Part shown: piece by piece, positions 1 to 7,900 of the stretch
Numbering within the stretch: position 1 is the first letter of the stretch
Layout of the letters: each line of letters starts with the position of its first letter
NCBI GenBank assembly: GCA_017649745.1
Contig: JAGCGE010000156.1
Location: 1-15,870 of the forward strand
Source: Clostridiales bacterium
Lineage (GTDB): Bacteria > Bacillota_A > Clostridia > Saccharofermentanales > Saccharofermentanaceae
Direction of reading: 5' to 3'
DNA length: 15,870 bases
Translations under genes and position numbers: made by a program
Notes under the pieces: generated by a model
What the model saw: the letters and a program-made list of their open reading frames with translations, nothing else
The model's database searches: none
Told to the model about the DNA's origin: nothing

Positions 1-1381
1 TAAACCTTGTCATGCTGTTATTAGCAAATGCGAGATTCGTTGGACTCTTTTTACGATGTGAAGCAGAGAATGATGCAATCACTCCTGTAAGGTTTAGACC
101 AGCAGGACAAACATAAGAACATGCACCACAAGCGATACACTTATTAGCATTCTCATTTATAGCCTTTTCTTCGCTTCCGCTTTCTATGAGCTTATAGCAA
201 ATGCTAGGAGTAATATCCATCGGGCATGCATCATAACACATTCCGCAATGAACACACGGAGTCTTAGGAGTCTCCAGCATCTTAATAACCGTTATAGCAC
301 CTGTCGTCTTGATAATAGGTGTATCAAGGTCAGTACATGAAAGACCTGTAAGAGCATTACCCCAAACGATCCTGCACGAAGAGAACACTGGAGATATCTT
401 ACTAAGAACATCTCTAATCGGTGTTCCGATCGGAACAAGAACATTATGACCATCAGTAGTATCACCTGAGACTGTAACTACTCTGCTACAGAAAGGAACA
501 TTATCTGCTACAGCTTCCCAGCAGGCACTTAATGTAGAACAGTTAAACAATACCGCTCCTACACTTTCTTCAAGAGAATCCGTCTCACTTAATTCAACAG
601 AATAAAGAGCTCTTCCGATGAGCCTATAGTGTCCCTGTGGGAATCTTTCCTTAAACTTGATGATCTCGAATGTAATATCCGAATAATCAGATTTAATGTT
701 ATTTATGGAATTCTCAAGAAAGCCCAGTTCCAACTTACGTTCTTCAGAGATAAGGAATCTGATCTTTCTTATATTAAGGATACTAGCTACGATAACCGCA
801 CCCATAACAACATAGTCAGGTGTCTCGCATACCCTGTATAGATCACAGGTAGCAAACGGTTCGCTCTGAAGACAATTAACGAGAAGTTCCTTTACCTTAA
901 GTTTCTTGGCTCTGTTGATCTTTGCAACAGTAGGGATACCTTCTCCTCCCATACCAACGATACCTGCATTCTTGATAACACCCATAGCAGTTCTGGCATC
1001 GACATTAAGATCCTGTCTTGGTCTTACTGACGGGTGATGCGATCTCTTACGATCGTTCTCTATTACAACAGCCTTAGTCGTAACACCATTAGGAAGAGTT
1101 ATTGTCTTTATCTCAGTAACTTTACCTGATATTCCTGAATGAACAGGAACCGAGAAAGTTCCAGGCGCAGGAGCACCTACGCACGTACCTATCTGAACCT
1201 CATCACCGACATCAACTGTCGGAACAGCATCTACACCGTAGTGCTGTTTCATAGGAAGTATTATCTTATTAGGATAGATCCTCTCTATCATAGATTCGCA
1301 CACATAACGAGTACGCCTTGAAAAATTCAAGGCGTTCTCGGGAAATATGCTTCTGATAAATGAATACTTGTGAGAAGACAT
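1..1381 (-). CDS. rnfC: RnfC-like electron transport complex subunit, 3' end cut off by the window
   Basis: The frame stays open from an ATG at 1381 to the window edge, giving 460 visible residues. RnfC is the cytoplasmic NADH/ferredoxin-side subunit of the membrane Rnf complex, which couples ferredoxin:NAD oxidoreduction to ion pumping. Visible marks are a glycine-rich flavin/NADH-type loop, GMGGEGIPTVAK, at residues 143-154, and two [4Fe-4S] motifs near the C-terminus: C376-x2-C379-x2-C382-x3-C386-P and C415-x2-C418-x2-C421-x3-C425-P. GAGG at 1390-1393 lies 8 bases before the ATG. The gene follows the second sigma factor by 30 bases with no terminator between, so it is probably co-transcribed. 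Family motifs diverge: the usual ECEPY reads QSEPF, and the usual YPQG-EKQLI reads FPQGHYRLI. A PduS-like or other RnfC-related oxidoreductase is therefore possible. In clostridia rnfC usually leads rnfCDGEAB, so rnfD would be expected beyond the left edge. Confidence 0.78.
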   Translation of the reverse strand, partial: MSSHKYSFIRSIFPENALNFSRRTRYVCESMIERIYPNKIILPMKQHYGVDAVPTVDVGDEVQIGTCVGAPAPGTFSVPVHSGISGKVTEIKTITLPNGVTTKAVVIENDRKRSHHPSVRPRQDLNVDARTAMGVIKNAGIVGMGGEGIPTVAKINRAKKLKVKELLVNCLQSEPFATCDLYRVCETPDYVVMGAVIVASILNIRKIRFLISEERKLELGFLENSINNIKSDYSDITFEIIKFKERFPQGHYRLIGRALYSVELSETDSLEESVGAVLFNCSTLSACWEAVADNVPFCSRVVTVSGDTTDGHNVLVPIGTPIRDVLSKISPVFSSCRIVWGNALTGLSCTDLDTPIIKTTGAITVIKMLETPKTPCVHCGMCYDACPMDITPSICYKLIESGSEEKAINENANKCIACGACSYVCPAGLNLTGVIASFSASHRKKSPTNLAFANNSMTRF

Positions 1382-1411
1382 CAAACCATCCTCATATAAG
1401 GAATTTTAAGA

Positions 1412-2458
1412 TCAGTCGGCGTAACCCTCCAAGCGCTTCGATACACTTGATCTACCAAGCTTACGAATAGCCTTTGCCTCGATCTGTCTGATTCTCTCTC
1501 TTGTAACACCCAAAGTTCTACCAACTTCTTCGAGAGTTCTCTGTCTTCCGTCATCAAGACCAAATCTGAGCTTGATAACCTTTGCTTCACGCTCTGAAAG
1601 AACTGAAAGAACATTAACGAGTTCTTCCTTAAGAAGTACTCTAGCAACTTCCTCATCAGGAGAAAGTGTTTCGTCACTTGAAATGAAGTCAACAAGGTGG
1701 CTGTCTTCCTCTTCACCTACAGGCTTATCGATGGAAACAGGATCCTGCGAGATACGCTGGATCTCTCTGATCTTCTCAGGAGAAAGCTCCATCTTCTCAG
1801 CAAGTTCGTTAACGTCTGGCTCTCTACCGAGTTCCTGAACGAGCTGTCTCTGGATCCTTGTGAGCTTGTTGATTGTCTCAACCATATGAACAGGAATACG
1901 AATAGTTCTTGCCTGGTCAGCAATAGCTCTTGTAATAGCCTGTCTGATCCACCATGTAGCATATGTACTGAACTTAAAGCCCTTTGTGTAGTCGAACTTA
2001 TCAACAGCTTTGATAAGACCGATATTACCTTCCTGGATAAGATCCAAGAGTGAAAGGCCTCTGTTCATATATTTCTTAGCGATAGATACAACAAGACGGA
2101 GGTTGGATTCAACGAGGACATCCTTAGCTGACTCGTCACCCTCGCTCATTCTTGATGCAAGATCTCTCTCGTCATCAGCTGAGAGCAACGGGATCTTACC
2201 GATCTCTTTGAGATACATTCTGATGGAGTCATCAACACCGATATCTTCAGCAGAAGTAAATTCCAAAGCCTTTGCGGAATCAAGATCCTGCTCGATCGTA
2301 ATTCCCTGTTTCTCAAGTTCTGAAGCAAGCGTACTCGCTTCTTCAGGGCCGATCTCAAACTCATCGGTAATATTGTCGAAATCCGTCTCGGAAATAACAT
2401 TCTTGTTCTTTCCGGATATCTTTTTAACTGCCTTAATTGCACTAGCTAAATCTGCCAT
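1412..2458 (-). CDS. rpoD: Second RpoD/SigA-type sigma-70 factor (tandem paralogue)
   Basis: This is a 348-residue primary-type sigma factor that directs RNA polymerase to promoters. In order there is a short region 1.1-like segment (about 1-56), an acidic linker, region 1.2 from about D76 ([17 protein letters not shown]), region 2 with [26 protein letters not shown] and the -10-reading stretch [20 protein letters not shown], region 3, the [14 protein letters not shown] finger, and region 4.2 with [18 protein letters not shown]. The start is ATG 2458, supported by GGGAGG at 2463-2468. An in-frame TTG at 2479 would overlap the previous gene and lacks this site. The gene begins 17 bases after the first sigma gene. 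Recognition helices match the first copy almost exactly, but the C-terminus after RKL reads [14 protein letters not shown] instead of [14 protein letters not shown]. It may be an alternative housekeeping sigma factor with changed activator contacts; that role is inferred. Confidence 0.93.
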   Translation of the reverse strand: MADLASAIKAVKKISGKNKNVISETDFDNITDEFEIGPEEASTLASELEKQGITIEQDLDSAKALEFTSAEDIGVDDSIRMYLKEIGKIPLLSADDERDLASRMSEGDESAKDVLVESNLRLVVSIAKKYMNRGLSLLDLIQEGNIGLIKAVDKFDYTKGFKFSTYATWWIRQAITRAIADQARTIRIPVHMVETINKLTRIQRQLVQELGREPDVNELAEKMELSPEKIREIQRISQDPVSIDKPVGEEEDSHLVDFISSDETLSPDEEVARVLLKEELVNVLSVLSEREAKVIKLRFGLDDGRQRTLEEVGRTLGVTRERIRQIEAKAIRKLGRSSVSKRLEGYAD

Positions 2459-2475
2459 GATTCCTCCCAAATACG

Positions 2476-3549
2476 TCAATCGACGTAGTCTTTAAGTTTT
2501 TTGCTTCGACTAGGATGACGAAGCTTGCGAATGGCTTTCGCTTCTATCTGCCTTATTCGCTCACGTGTTACGCCAAACTCTCTGCCAACTTCTTCCAGTG
2601 TTCTTTGTCTACCGTCGTCCAGACCAAATCTTCTTTTAAGGACATTGGCTTCTCTCTCACTTAATGTGCCGAGAACTTCCATAAGTTCCTCTTTAAGAAG
2701 TGTTCTCGAAACGATCTCATCAGGTAAAGTTGCTTCGTCGCTGGCGATAAAGTCACCGAGGTGGCTGTCTTCCTCCTCGCCGACCGGCTTATCGATCGAG
2801 ACAGGATCTTGAGAGATCTTTTTGATATCACGGATCTTTTCTTCCGTCATATCCATCTTCTCAGCAAGTTCCTTATCAGTCGGTTCTCTTCCGAGTTCCT
2901 GGATCAACTGCCTTTCTATTCTGTTGAGCTTATTGATCGTCTCAACCATATGCACAGGGATACGTATTGTTCTTGCTTGGTCCGCTATTGCTCTTGAGAT
3001 AGCCTGTCTTATCCACCATGTTGCATATGTGCTGAACTTATAGCCCATTGAATAGTCAAATTTGTCAACGGCCTTCATAAGGCCTAAGTTTCCCTCCTGG
3101 ATCAGATCCTGAAGAGAAAGACCGCGGTTCATATATTTCTTAGCTATAGAAACCACAAGTCTCAGATTAGATTCGATAAGAAGGTTCTTTGAATCCTCAT
3201 CACCTTCCCACCACTTCTTAGCTACTTCCTGTTCCTGTTCAGGCTTAAGAAGCGGGATCTTACCGATCTCTTTAAGATACATTCTGACGGAATCCTCAAC
3301 ATTGATGTCAGCGGAACCGTCATCTTTTATCGAATCTTCTATGGACTCATCCGCAGCAGCATCAGGATCTTCCTTATCCGTTACGGTTATGCCCATCTTC
3401 TCGAGTTCTTTTATAAGTTTGACAGCGTCTGCAAGACCGTTATTAAGCTCAGCTGCTTCACTCTCGACGGCTTCCTGTCTAATGGTGCCATCGTGTTTTT
3501 CAGCCATTTTTTTGAGCTTAGCAAGTTTCTTGTCAAAATCTGCTGCCAT
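2476..3549 (-). CDS. rpoD: Primary RNA polymerase sigma factor RpoD/SigA
   Basis: This 357-residue protein has the length and domain order of a Bacillota housekeeping sigma factor. Residues about 7-57 resemble a compact region 1.1, ending in the LEKMGITV pattern. An acidic linker follows, then region 1.2 from about E85 ([17 protein letters not shown]), region 2 with [26 protein letters not shown], the DNA-melting and -10-reading part [20 protein letters not shown], region 3 ([23 protein letters not shown]), the [17 protein letters not shown] finger, and region 4.2 ([27 protein letters not shown]) for the -35 element. The ATG at 3549 has AGGAG five bases upstream. It starts 9 bases after the zinc-ribbon gene stops and is followed closely by its paralogue. 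Of the pair it keeps the canonical RHPSRS tail, so it is the better candidate for the main sigma factor. The common dnaG-rpoD arrangement is not present here. An unusual WW occurs in KKWWEGDED after region 1.2. Confidence 0.95.
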   Translation of the reverse strand: MAADFDKKLAKLKKMAEKHDGTIRQEAVESEAAELNNGLADAVKLIKELEKMGITVTDKEDPDAAADESIEDSIKDDGSADINVEDSVRMYLKEIGKIPLLKPEQEQEVAKKWWEGDEDSKNLLIESNLRLVVSIAKKYMNRGLSLQDLIQEGNLGLMKAVDKFDYSMGYKFSTYATWWIRQAISRAIADQARTIRIPVHMVETINKLNRIERQLIQELGREPTDKELAEKMDMTEEKIRDIKKISQDPVSIDKPVGEEEDSHLGDFIASDEATLPDEIVSRTLLKEELMEVLGTLSEREANVLKRRFGLDDGRQRTLEEVGREFGVTRERIRQIEAKAIRKLRHPSRSKKLKDYVD

Positions 3550-3558
3550 GCCTACTCC

Positions 3559-4287
3559 TTATTTCTTAGAAGTGCTCTCCGAATTCTTTGTAAACTCGAC
3601 GTTGTTAGCGGTTACAGTGTAGATTCCCTTGTCCGCATATATCTTCATCTCAACATCCTTGTTGCCGTACTTGGAAGAAACTTCCTTACGAGCTGCACAA
3701 TAGTTGTCGAAAAGTTCTTTAGCCTGATCTTCAGTAATATCATCACTTGTTACGAGACGAACGTTCTGACACTTGAGGCCAAAGATGAAATAACCTGCTG
3801 TTCTTCCCTGTGAATCCTTAGCTGTATCAACAGTAGCTACATCAGATACAACTGCAGGCATCTTGTTCTCCATAGCAGAAAGAAGCTTTGTCCTGCTGAA
3901 ATAAAGCGGAACGGAAATGCTCGCGATAACGATACAAACCGCTGCAGCAATAGAAGCAAGTGTGATGATTACTTTCTTAGGAGCTTTAACATCCTTTGGC
4001 TCCAACTCAAACTGCTTAATTACAGAACCCTCATCAGAAGTACTTGTAGCATTTCTGTTTACTATAGGAGTTACTCTGTCAGGCATTGTTGAATACTGAT
4101 TCTTACCGCCTGCCTGTTTCTCATATTTTATGTTTGGAAAAACGATATCTTTAAGTTCGGCATCTACCGGGATAACTTCTCCGATTGGGAATACGGCATT
4201 ACAGAAGATACAATCGCACATCTCGTCTGCTGAATTGTAAACAACCAATGAGCCGCAATTCTTGCATAAGCCTTGCAAAACAGCCAT
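3559..4287 (-). CDS. Zinc-ribbon single-pass membrane protein of unknown function
   Basis: I do not recognise a named family for this 242-residue protein. The N-terminus carries a rubredoxin-like zinc ribbon: C8-x2-C11 and C26-x2-C29, with an extra C24. A polar linker of about 70 residues follows (roughly 35-104), then one hydrophobic segment at about 105-130 flanked by lysines (KK before, R132 after). The remaining domain of about 110 residues is likely extracytoplasmic, by the positive-inside rule, and ends in a Ser/Lys-rich tail. It has no signal peptide, so the ribbon should face the cytoplasm. An AAAGGTAGG-type ribosome site precedes the ATG. It is the first gene of the operon with the two sigma factors and the RnfC-like gene, directly under a strong promoter. 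A sensor or regulatory role is conceivable from the position but is not shown by the sequence. Confidence 0.8.
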   Translation of the reverse strand: MAVLQGLCKNCGSLVVYNSADEMCDCIFCNAVFPIGEVIPVDAELKDIVFPNIKYEKQAGGKNQYSTMPDRVTPIVNRNATSTSDEGSVIKQFELEPKDVKAPKKVIITLASIAAAVCIVIASISVPLYFSRTKLLSAMENKMPAVVSDVATVDTAKDSQGRTAGYFIFGLKCQNVRLVTSDDITEDQAKELFDNYCAARKEVSSKYGNKDVEMKIYADKGIYTVTANNVEFTKNSESTSKK

Positions 4288-4311
4288 TTAAAAACCTACC
4301 TTTAACTCTTA

Positions 4312-4331
4312 ATTGCGCATAAGTGCGCATT
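4312..4331. repeat. Doubled TGCGCA palindrome in the operon leader, possible operator
   Basis: Two copies of the self-complementary hexamer TGCGCA (4314-4319 and 4324-4329) are separated by TAAG. The outer bases extend the pairing to near-symmetrical arms, ATTGCGCA and TGCGCATT, with one mismatch. The element lies just downstream of the predicted start of the leftward operon transcript, where a bound repressor or an RNA hairpin could act. No poly-T follows, so it does not look like a terminator. Its regulator is unknown. Confidence 0.5.
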
Positions 4332-4345
4332 AAACGACAAATTAC

Positions 4346-4374
4346 AATATAAAGCCTCCACCCAATCTTGTCAA
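4346..4374 (-). promoter_or_regulatory. Sigma-A promoter of the zinc-ribbon/sigma/RnfC-like operon
   Basis: Read on the minus strand, a perfect -35 box TTGACA (4369-4374) is followed by a 17-base spacer and the -10 box TATATT (4346-4351), one base off consensus. Transcription should begin near 4339, leaving a leader of about 50 bases before the ATG at 4287. This is the best promoter in the window. A primary-type sigma factor is probably the reader, so the operon may be autoregulated. Confidence 0.8.
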
Positions 4375-4413
4375 CTATTTATATTAATAATAATGGCTAA
4401 GGGGTTGTCTCAA

Positions 4414-4422
4414 TGCTATAAT
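4414..4422 (+). promoter_or_regulatory. Extended -10 promoter of tadA
   Basis: TGCTATAAT is a perfect -10 hexamer (4417-4422) with the TGn extension. No good -35 box lies 16-18 bases upstream (TGGCTA is the best), which is typical of extended -10 promoters. The upstream stretch is AT-rich. The expected start point, about seven bases after the hexamer, falls on the A of the favoured tadA start codon at 4429. Confidence 0.55.
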
Positions 4423-4428
4423 ACGCGC

Positions 4429-4908
4429 ATGGAAACGCACGAGAAATTCATGTCAGCAGCACTAAAAGAGGCACTCAAGGCTTATAAGCTTGAAGAGTGT
4501 CCTATTGGTTGTGTAATTGTAAAAGACGGCAAGATCATATCAAGAGCCCACAATCTTCGCATAACACACAATAGCGCATTAAGTCATGCAGAGATCCTGG
4601 CGATAAAGAAAGCCTGCAAAAAGCTGGATTCCTGGCGTCTTGAAGATTGCGACATGTACGTCACTTTAGAGCCATGCACAATGTGCTCAGGAGCAATCAT
4701 CCAGGCTCGTATCCGCAAAGTCTATTTTGGAGCATACGAACCAAAAGGAGGAGCTGTGGTCTCCTGCAACAATATCTTTGATAAGAGTCACGGACATAAT
4801 CACGAAGTCCAGTTCGAAGGCGGAGTCCTTGAAAAAGAAAGTTCAACTATACTCAAACAATTCTTCAAAGAAGTCCGCCAGAACAAGAAATTTAAAGATC
4901 GATCATAA
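4429..4908 (+). CDS. tadA: tRNA-specific adenosine deaminase TadA
   Basis: TadA converts the wobble adenosine of tRNA-Arg(ACG) to inosine. The 159-residue protein shows the zinc-dependent deaminase signature: H53-A-E55, with the histidine as zinc ligand and the glutamate as proton shuttle, and P82-C83-x2-C86 supplying the other ligands. The following ARIRKVYFGAYEPKGGAV is typical of bacterial TadA. The usual DPTAHAE context reads NSALSHAE, a modest deviation. The start at 4429 (METHEKFMSAAL) aligns with the usual TadA N-terminus. An in-frame ATG at 4393 would add 12 atypical residues, and the predicted -10 box lies between the two, so it is disfavoured. No Shine-Dalgarno site precedes 4429. 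The gene is divergent from the sigma operon, and its last 17 bases overlap the end of addA on the other strand. Confidence 0.93.
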   Translation: METHEKFMSAALKEALKAYKLEECPIGCVIVKDGKIISRAHNLRITHNSALSHAEILAIKKACKKLDSWRLEDCDMYVTLEPCTMCSGAIIQARIRKVYFGAYEPKGGAVVSCNNIFDKSHGHNHEVQFEGGVLEKESSTILKQFFKEVRQNKKFKDRS

Positions 4909-7900
4909 TTCCCTTACGGATAAGCCAGACTATCTTCTCCTTGACCTTTATGCCTGATGCTTCAACAGAAGCAGCATAGAGATCAAGCTGAAGTCCGTGT
5001 CTGTCCTTTATTTCCTTTGTGATCTCACCCATGTCTTTTGAAGCGATTCTGTCTGTCTTGTAATCGACGATAACCGCCTCATCACCTTCAAAGAATAAGA
5101 CATCAAGAACACCTTGTACCAAGGTATCGTCATCAGTCTCCTGCACTTTTACAGAGAACATGATCGGTTTCTCAAAAAATGCTTTATCTTCTCTTTCTGA
5201 TGCAACTATCCTAGTAAACAACGGTGATTCTATGAAAGAGCAAAGCTGTTCCTCAAAAGCAGATATAACAGGTATCATATCAAGTTTGATTATTCCCCTG
5301 CCCTTAAGATATTCGATCTCTTCAGAAAGCGCTTCTTTTGATGTCTTCCCGGATGCGATCGAATCAGCAATCGCCACAAAATCAAGGAAATGCAAAAGAT
5401 TATGAATCAAAGTACCTTTCGAAGAAGCCGACTTATAGTCTTCGGTCGATTCAAAATAATCCATATTAGGCACAATGAGATTGATCGGGATCTTCTTCGA
5501 CTTTTTCTCTTCCTCATCAGAAGGAGCAAGATCAAATCCGAGTTTTTGTTCTTCTTTCTTGATCTCAGATACACTTGTCTTTGATGCAGAAGTTACAGAC
5601 TTCTCATACTGATACTCAGGGAAGATAGGATTACCATACTTATCGTAACCTGAAACATTTAAATGAACCACAGAAGGTGTATCTTCATCAAACATACGAT
5701 CTATAGCTTCAAGCGAAAGATCATCAGGCGAAACCACTTCAAAAGAAACTCCATCAAAGTCAGTTATATCCTTTACTGCATTCTTAGATTCAAGATTTAT
5801 TTCATAGGATTCTCTGATTTCACTTATTTTAGCCACCCTAACAAGCGATGCCAAAAATTCATCATAAATATCCGCCAGTTTAAGATGATTCTCTCTTGAG
5901 ATCTTAAGTTCTGAATTCCTCGCAATACTCTTAAAAGCTGGTTTACGGGCTTTAACAGGACTAAATCTGGTTACGACAGACAATTGTTTTTCTGCTCTTG
6001 TTAACGCTACATACAAAAGTCTTAGAGATTCCGAGATTTCGCTCAAATGAACTTCATCCTTGTATAACTGATTTTCAAAAGATAAAGTTCTTGAAACGAT
6101 TTCTTCTTCACTAAAATCGTATGAAATAAATCCATATTTATCATCAAACAAAATATACTTCTCATCATCATTTTTATTGTCTTTCTTACAGACCTGAGAA
6201 ACAATAACAAAAGGAAATTCAAGACCTTTACTCTTATGATAAGTCATTACCGTAATCGCATTACTTTCATTACTCTCAAAATCAAATCCAGCTCCGCTCT
6301 TGACATTGATCTTAAGTTCTTCAAGCATGGTAGCTATGGAAGCAATATCACTTCCTCTGTCCATAAACGAAGAACATAGCCAATCTTTGAAAACGCGAAG
6401 TTTCTTCACATCACCATTAGGTCTTTTCTTTATATTAGAAAGAACTCCCGTTTTTGCGTATATTTTCTCGATCAATTCACCGATATTAAACATCATCGCT
6501 TCAGATCTGAGATCATCAAGTGCAGAAAGTAATCTATTTACACGTTCATAGATCTTTACGTCCTCAGGAGTCTTTTGATCAGCATAAAATCTGAGCTTTG
6601 TGATAAGATCTTGATTCAACAAACCATTTTTATCTGCATAAACGCAGATCGAAGCAATATCATCAACTGTAAAATTTGAGAAACGGTAATCAGCGAGCAT
6701 TACACCAAGAAGGCACTCGTTTCTGTGTTGGTTTCCTAACACCGTGATCAATGAACAGATAGGTGCAATATCACTATCCTCATAAATATTCTTTTCATTT
6801 CGAAACGCACTTGGAACACCCAAGGACTTAAGTGCATTAGAAATATCTCTTGCACGTGAATTTGTCCTTGTAAGGATACAGATATCACTTGGCTTGTGTG
6901 AAGGATCAGATAAGTATTTCTTTATTTCGCTATAGATACCTTTAAGCTCAAGAGTAAATGCTGAATTTTCGTTCAAGATTTCTTCTTCCGGAGTCATCTC
7001 ATCAGCAGTTGGATCTTCTTCCGAAGATCTCTTTTGTGTATCGTCAACCAGGACAATCTTAGGCAGGCTGTTTCCATATTCTGCAGTTGGTGCTTTAATC
7101 AATTTGTGAGACTCATCATATTCTATCTCAGTAGCATCAGAACTCATAAGTTGACTAAAGATCATGTTTACAAAATCCAATATCTCTGGAGTGCTTCTAA
7201 AATTATTGTTCAGGAGATGCAATTTTCCTCCATCTTCTTTGAAGTATCTTTCTTTTCTGCTATTAAACAAGTTAGGATTTGCATACCTGAATTTATAGAT
7301 GCTCTGCTTAACATCTCCGACCATGAAGATATTATTGTTAGAGATCGTTTCAACTATCGCATCTTGCAACGAGCTATTATCCTGATATTCGTCAACGTAG
7401 ATCTCGCTAAACTTATCTTTATAATATGCTCTAACCTGCGGATCATTAAGAATTTCCAGAGCATAGTGCTCATAGTCACTAAAATCCATAACCCTTATTC
7501 TCTTTTTGATCCTGGAATACTCATCATCCATCCTCTCTAAGAGATTCTTATATTGTCTTAAAACCCTAGTTCTCTCTTTTTGTTTTTCAAGAAGTCCTTC
7601 TAGCCCTTGATCCAGAACAGTTTTAACATCAACAGTCGGAAGTTTCACATAGTCCCCAAAACCTCTTATCGCTCCGATCATTATTACCGGTAAAGTTAGC
7701 GCAGGTCCTATTAGTTCCCTAAATTCATAAGATGTCTTAGCATACGAAAAACTTGCGCTATTCAGAGCTATATTTCGGAAACAACTTTCAATGGTCTCAA
7801 ACACTTCCTGATCATTACCTTTGAATGATAATAATCTGTTAGCTTCATTAATAACAGTCTGCAGATTCAGGACACAAACATCATAATCCTTCTTCTTATC

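Noticed and set aside
2459..2479. TTG start for the second sigma factor adding seven residues
   Set aside because: It overlaps the preceding stop, and the GGGAGG site lies inside that extension, directly serving the ATG at 2458.
2010..2495. 161-codon open frame on the plus strand opposite the second sigma gene
   Set aside because: Serine/arginine-rich low-complexity translation with no family motifs, no ribosome site, and fully antisense to a clear sigma factor; it is a shadow of that gene's codon use.
4393..4428. Upstream ATG for tadA
   Set aside because: It adds 12 residues not typical of TadA, lacks a ribosome site, and would place the TATAAT box inside the coding region.
7034..7540. 168-codon plus-strand open frame inside addA
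   Set aside because: Antisense to conserved helicase motifs of AddA; the hydrophobic, Ile-rich translation is as expected from reverse-complemented coding DNA.
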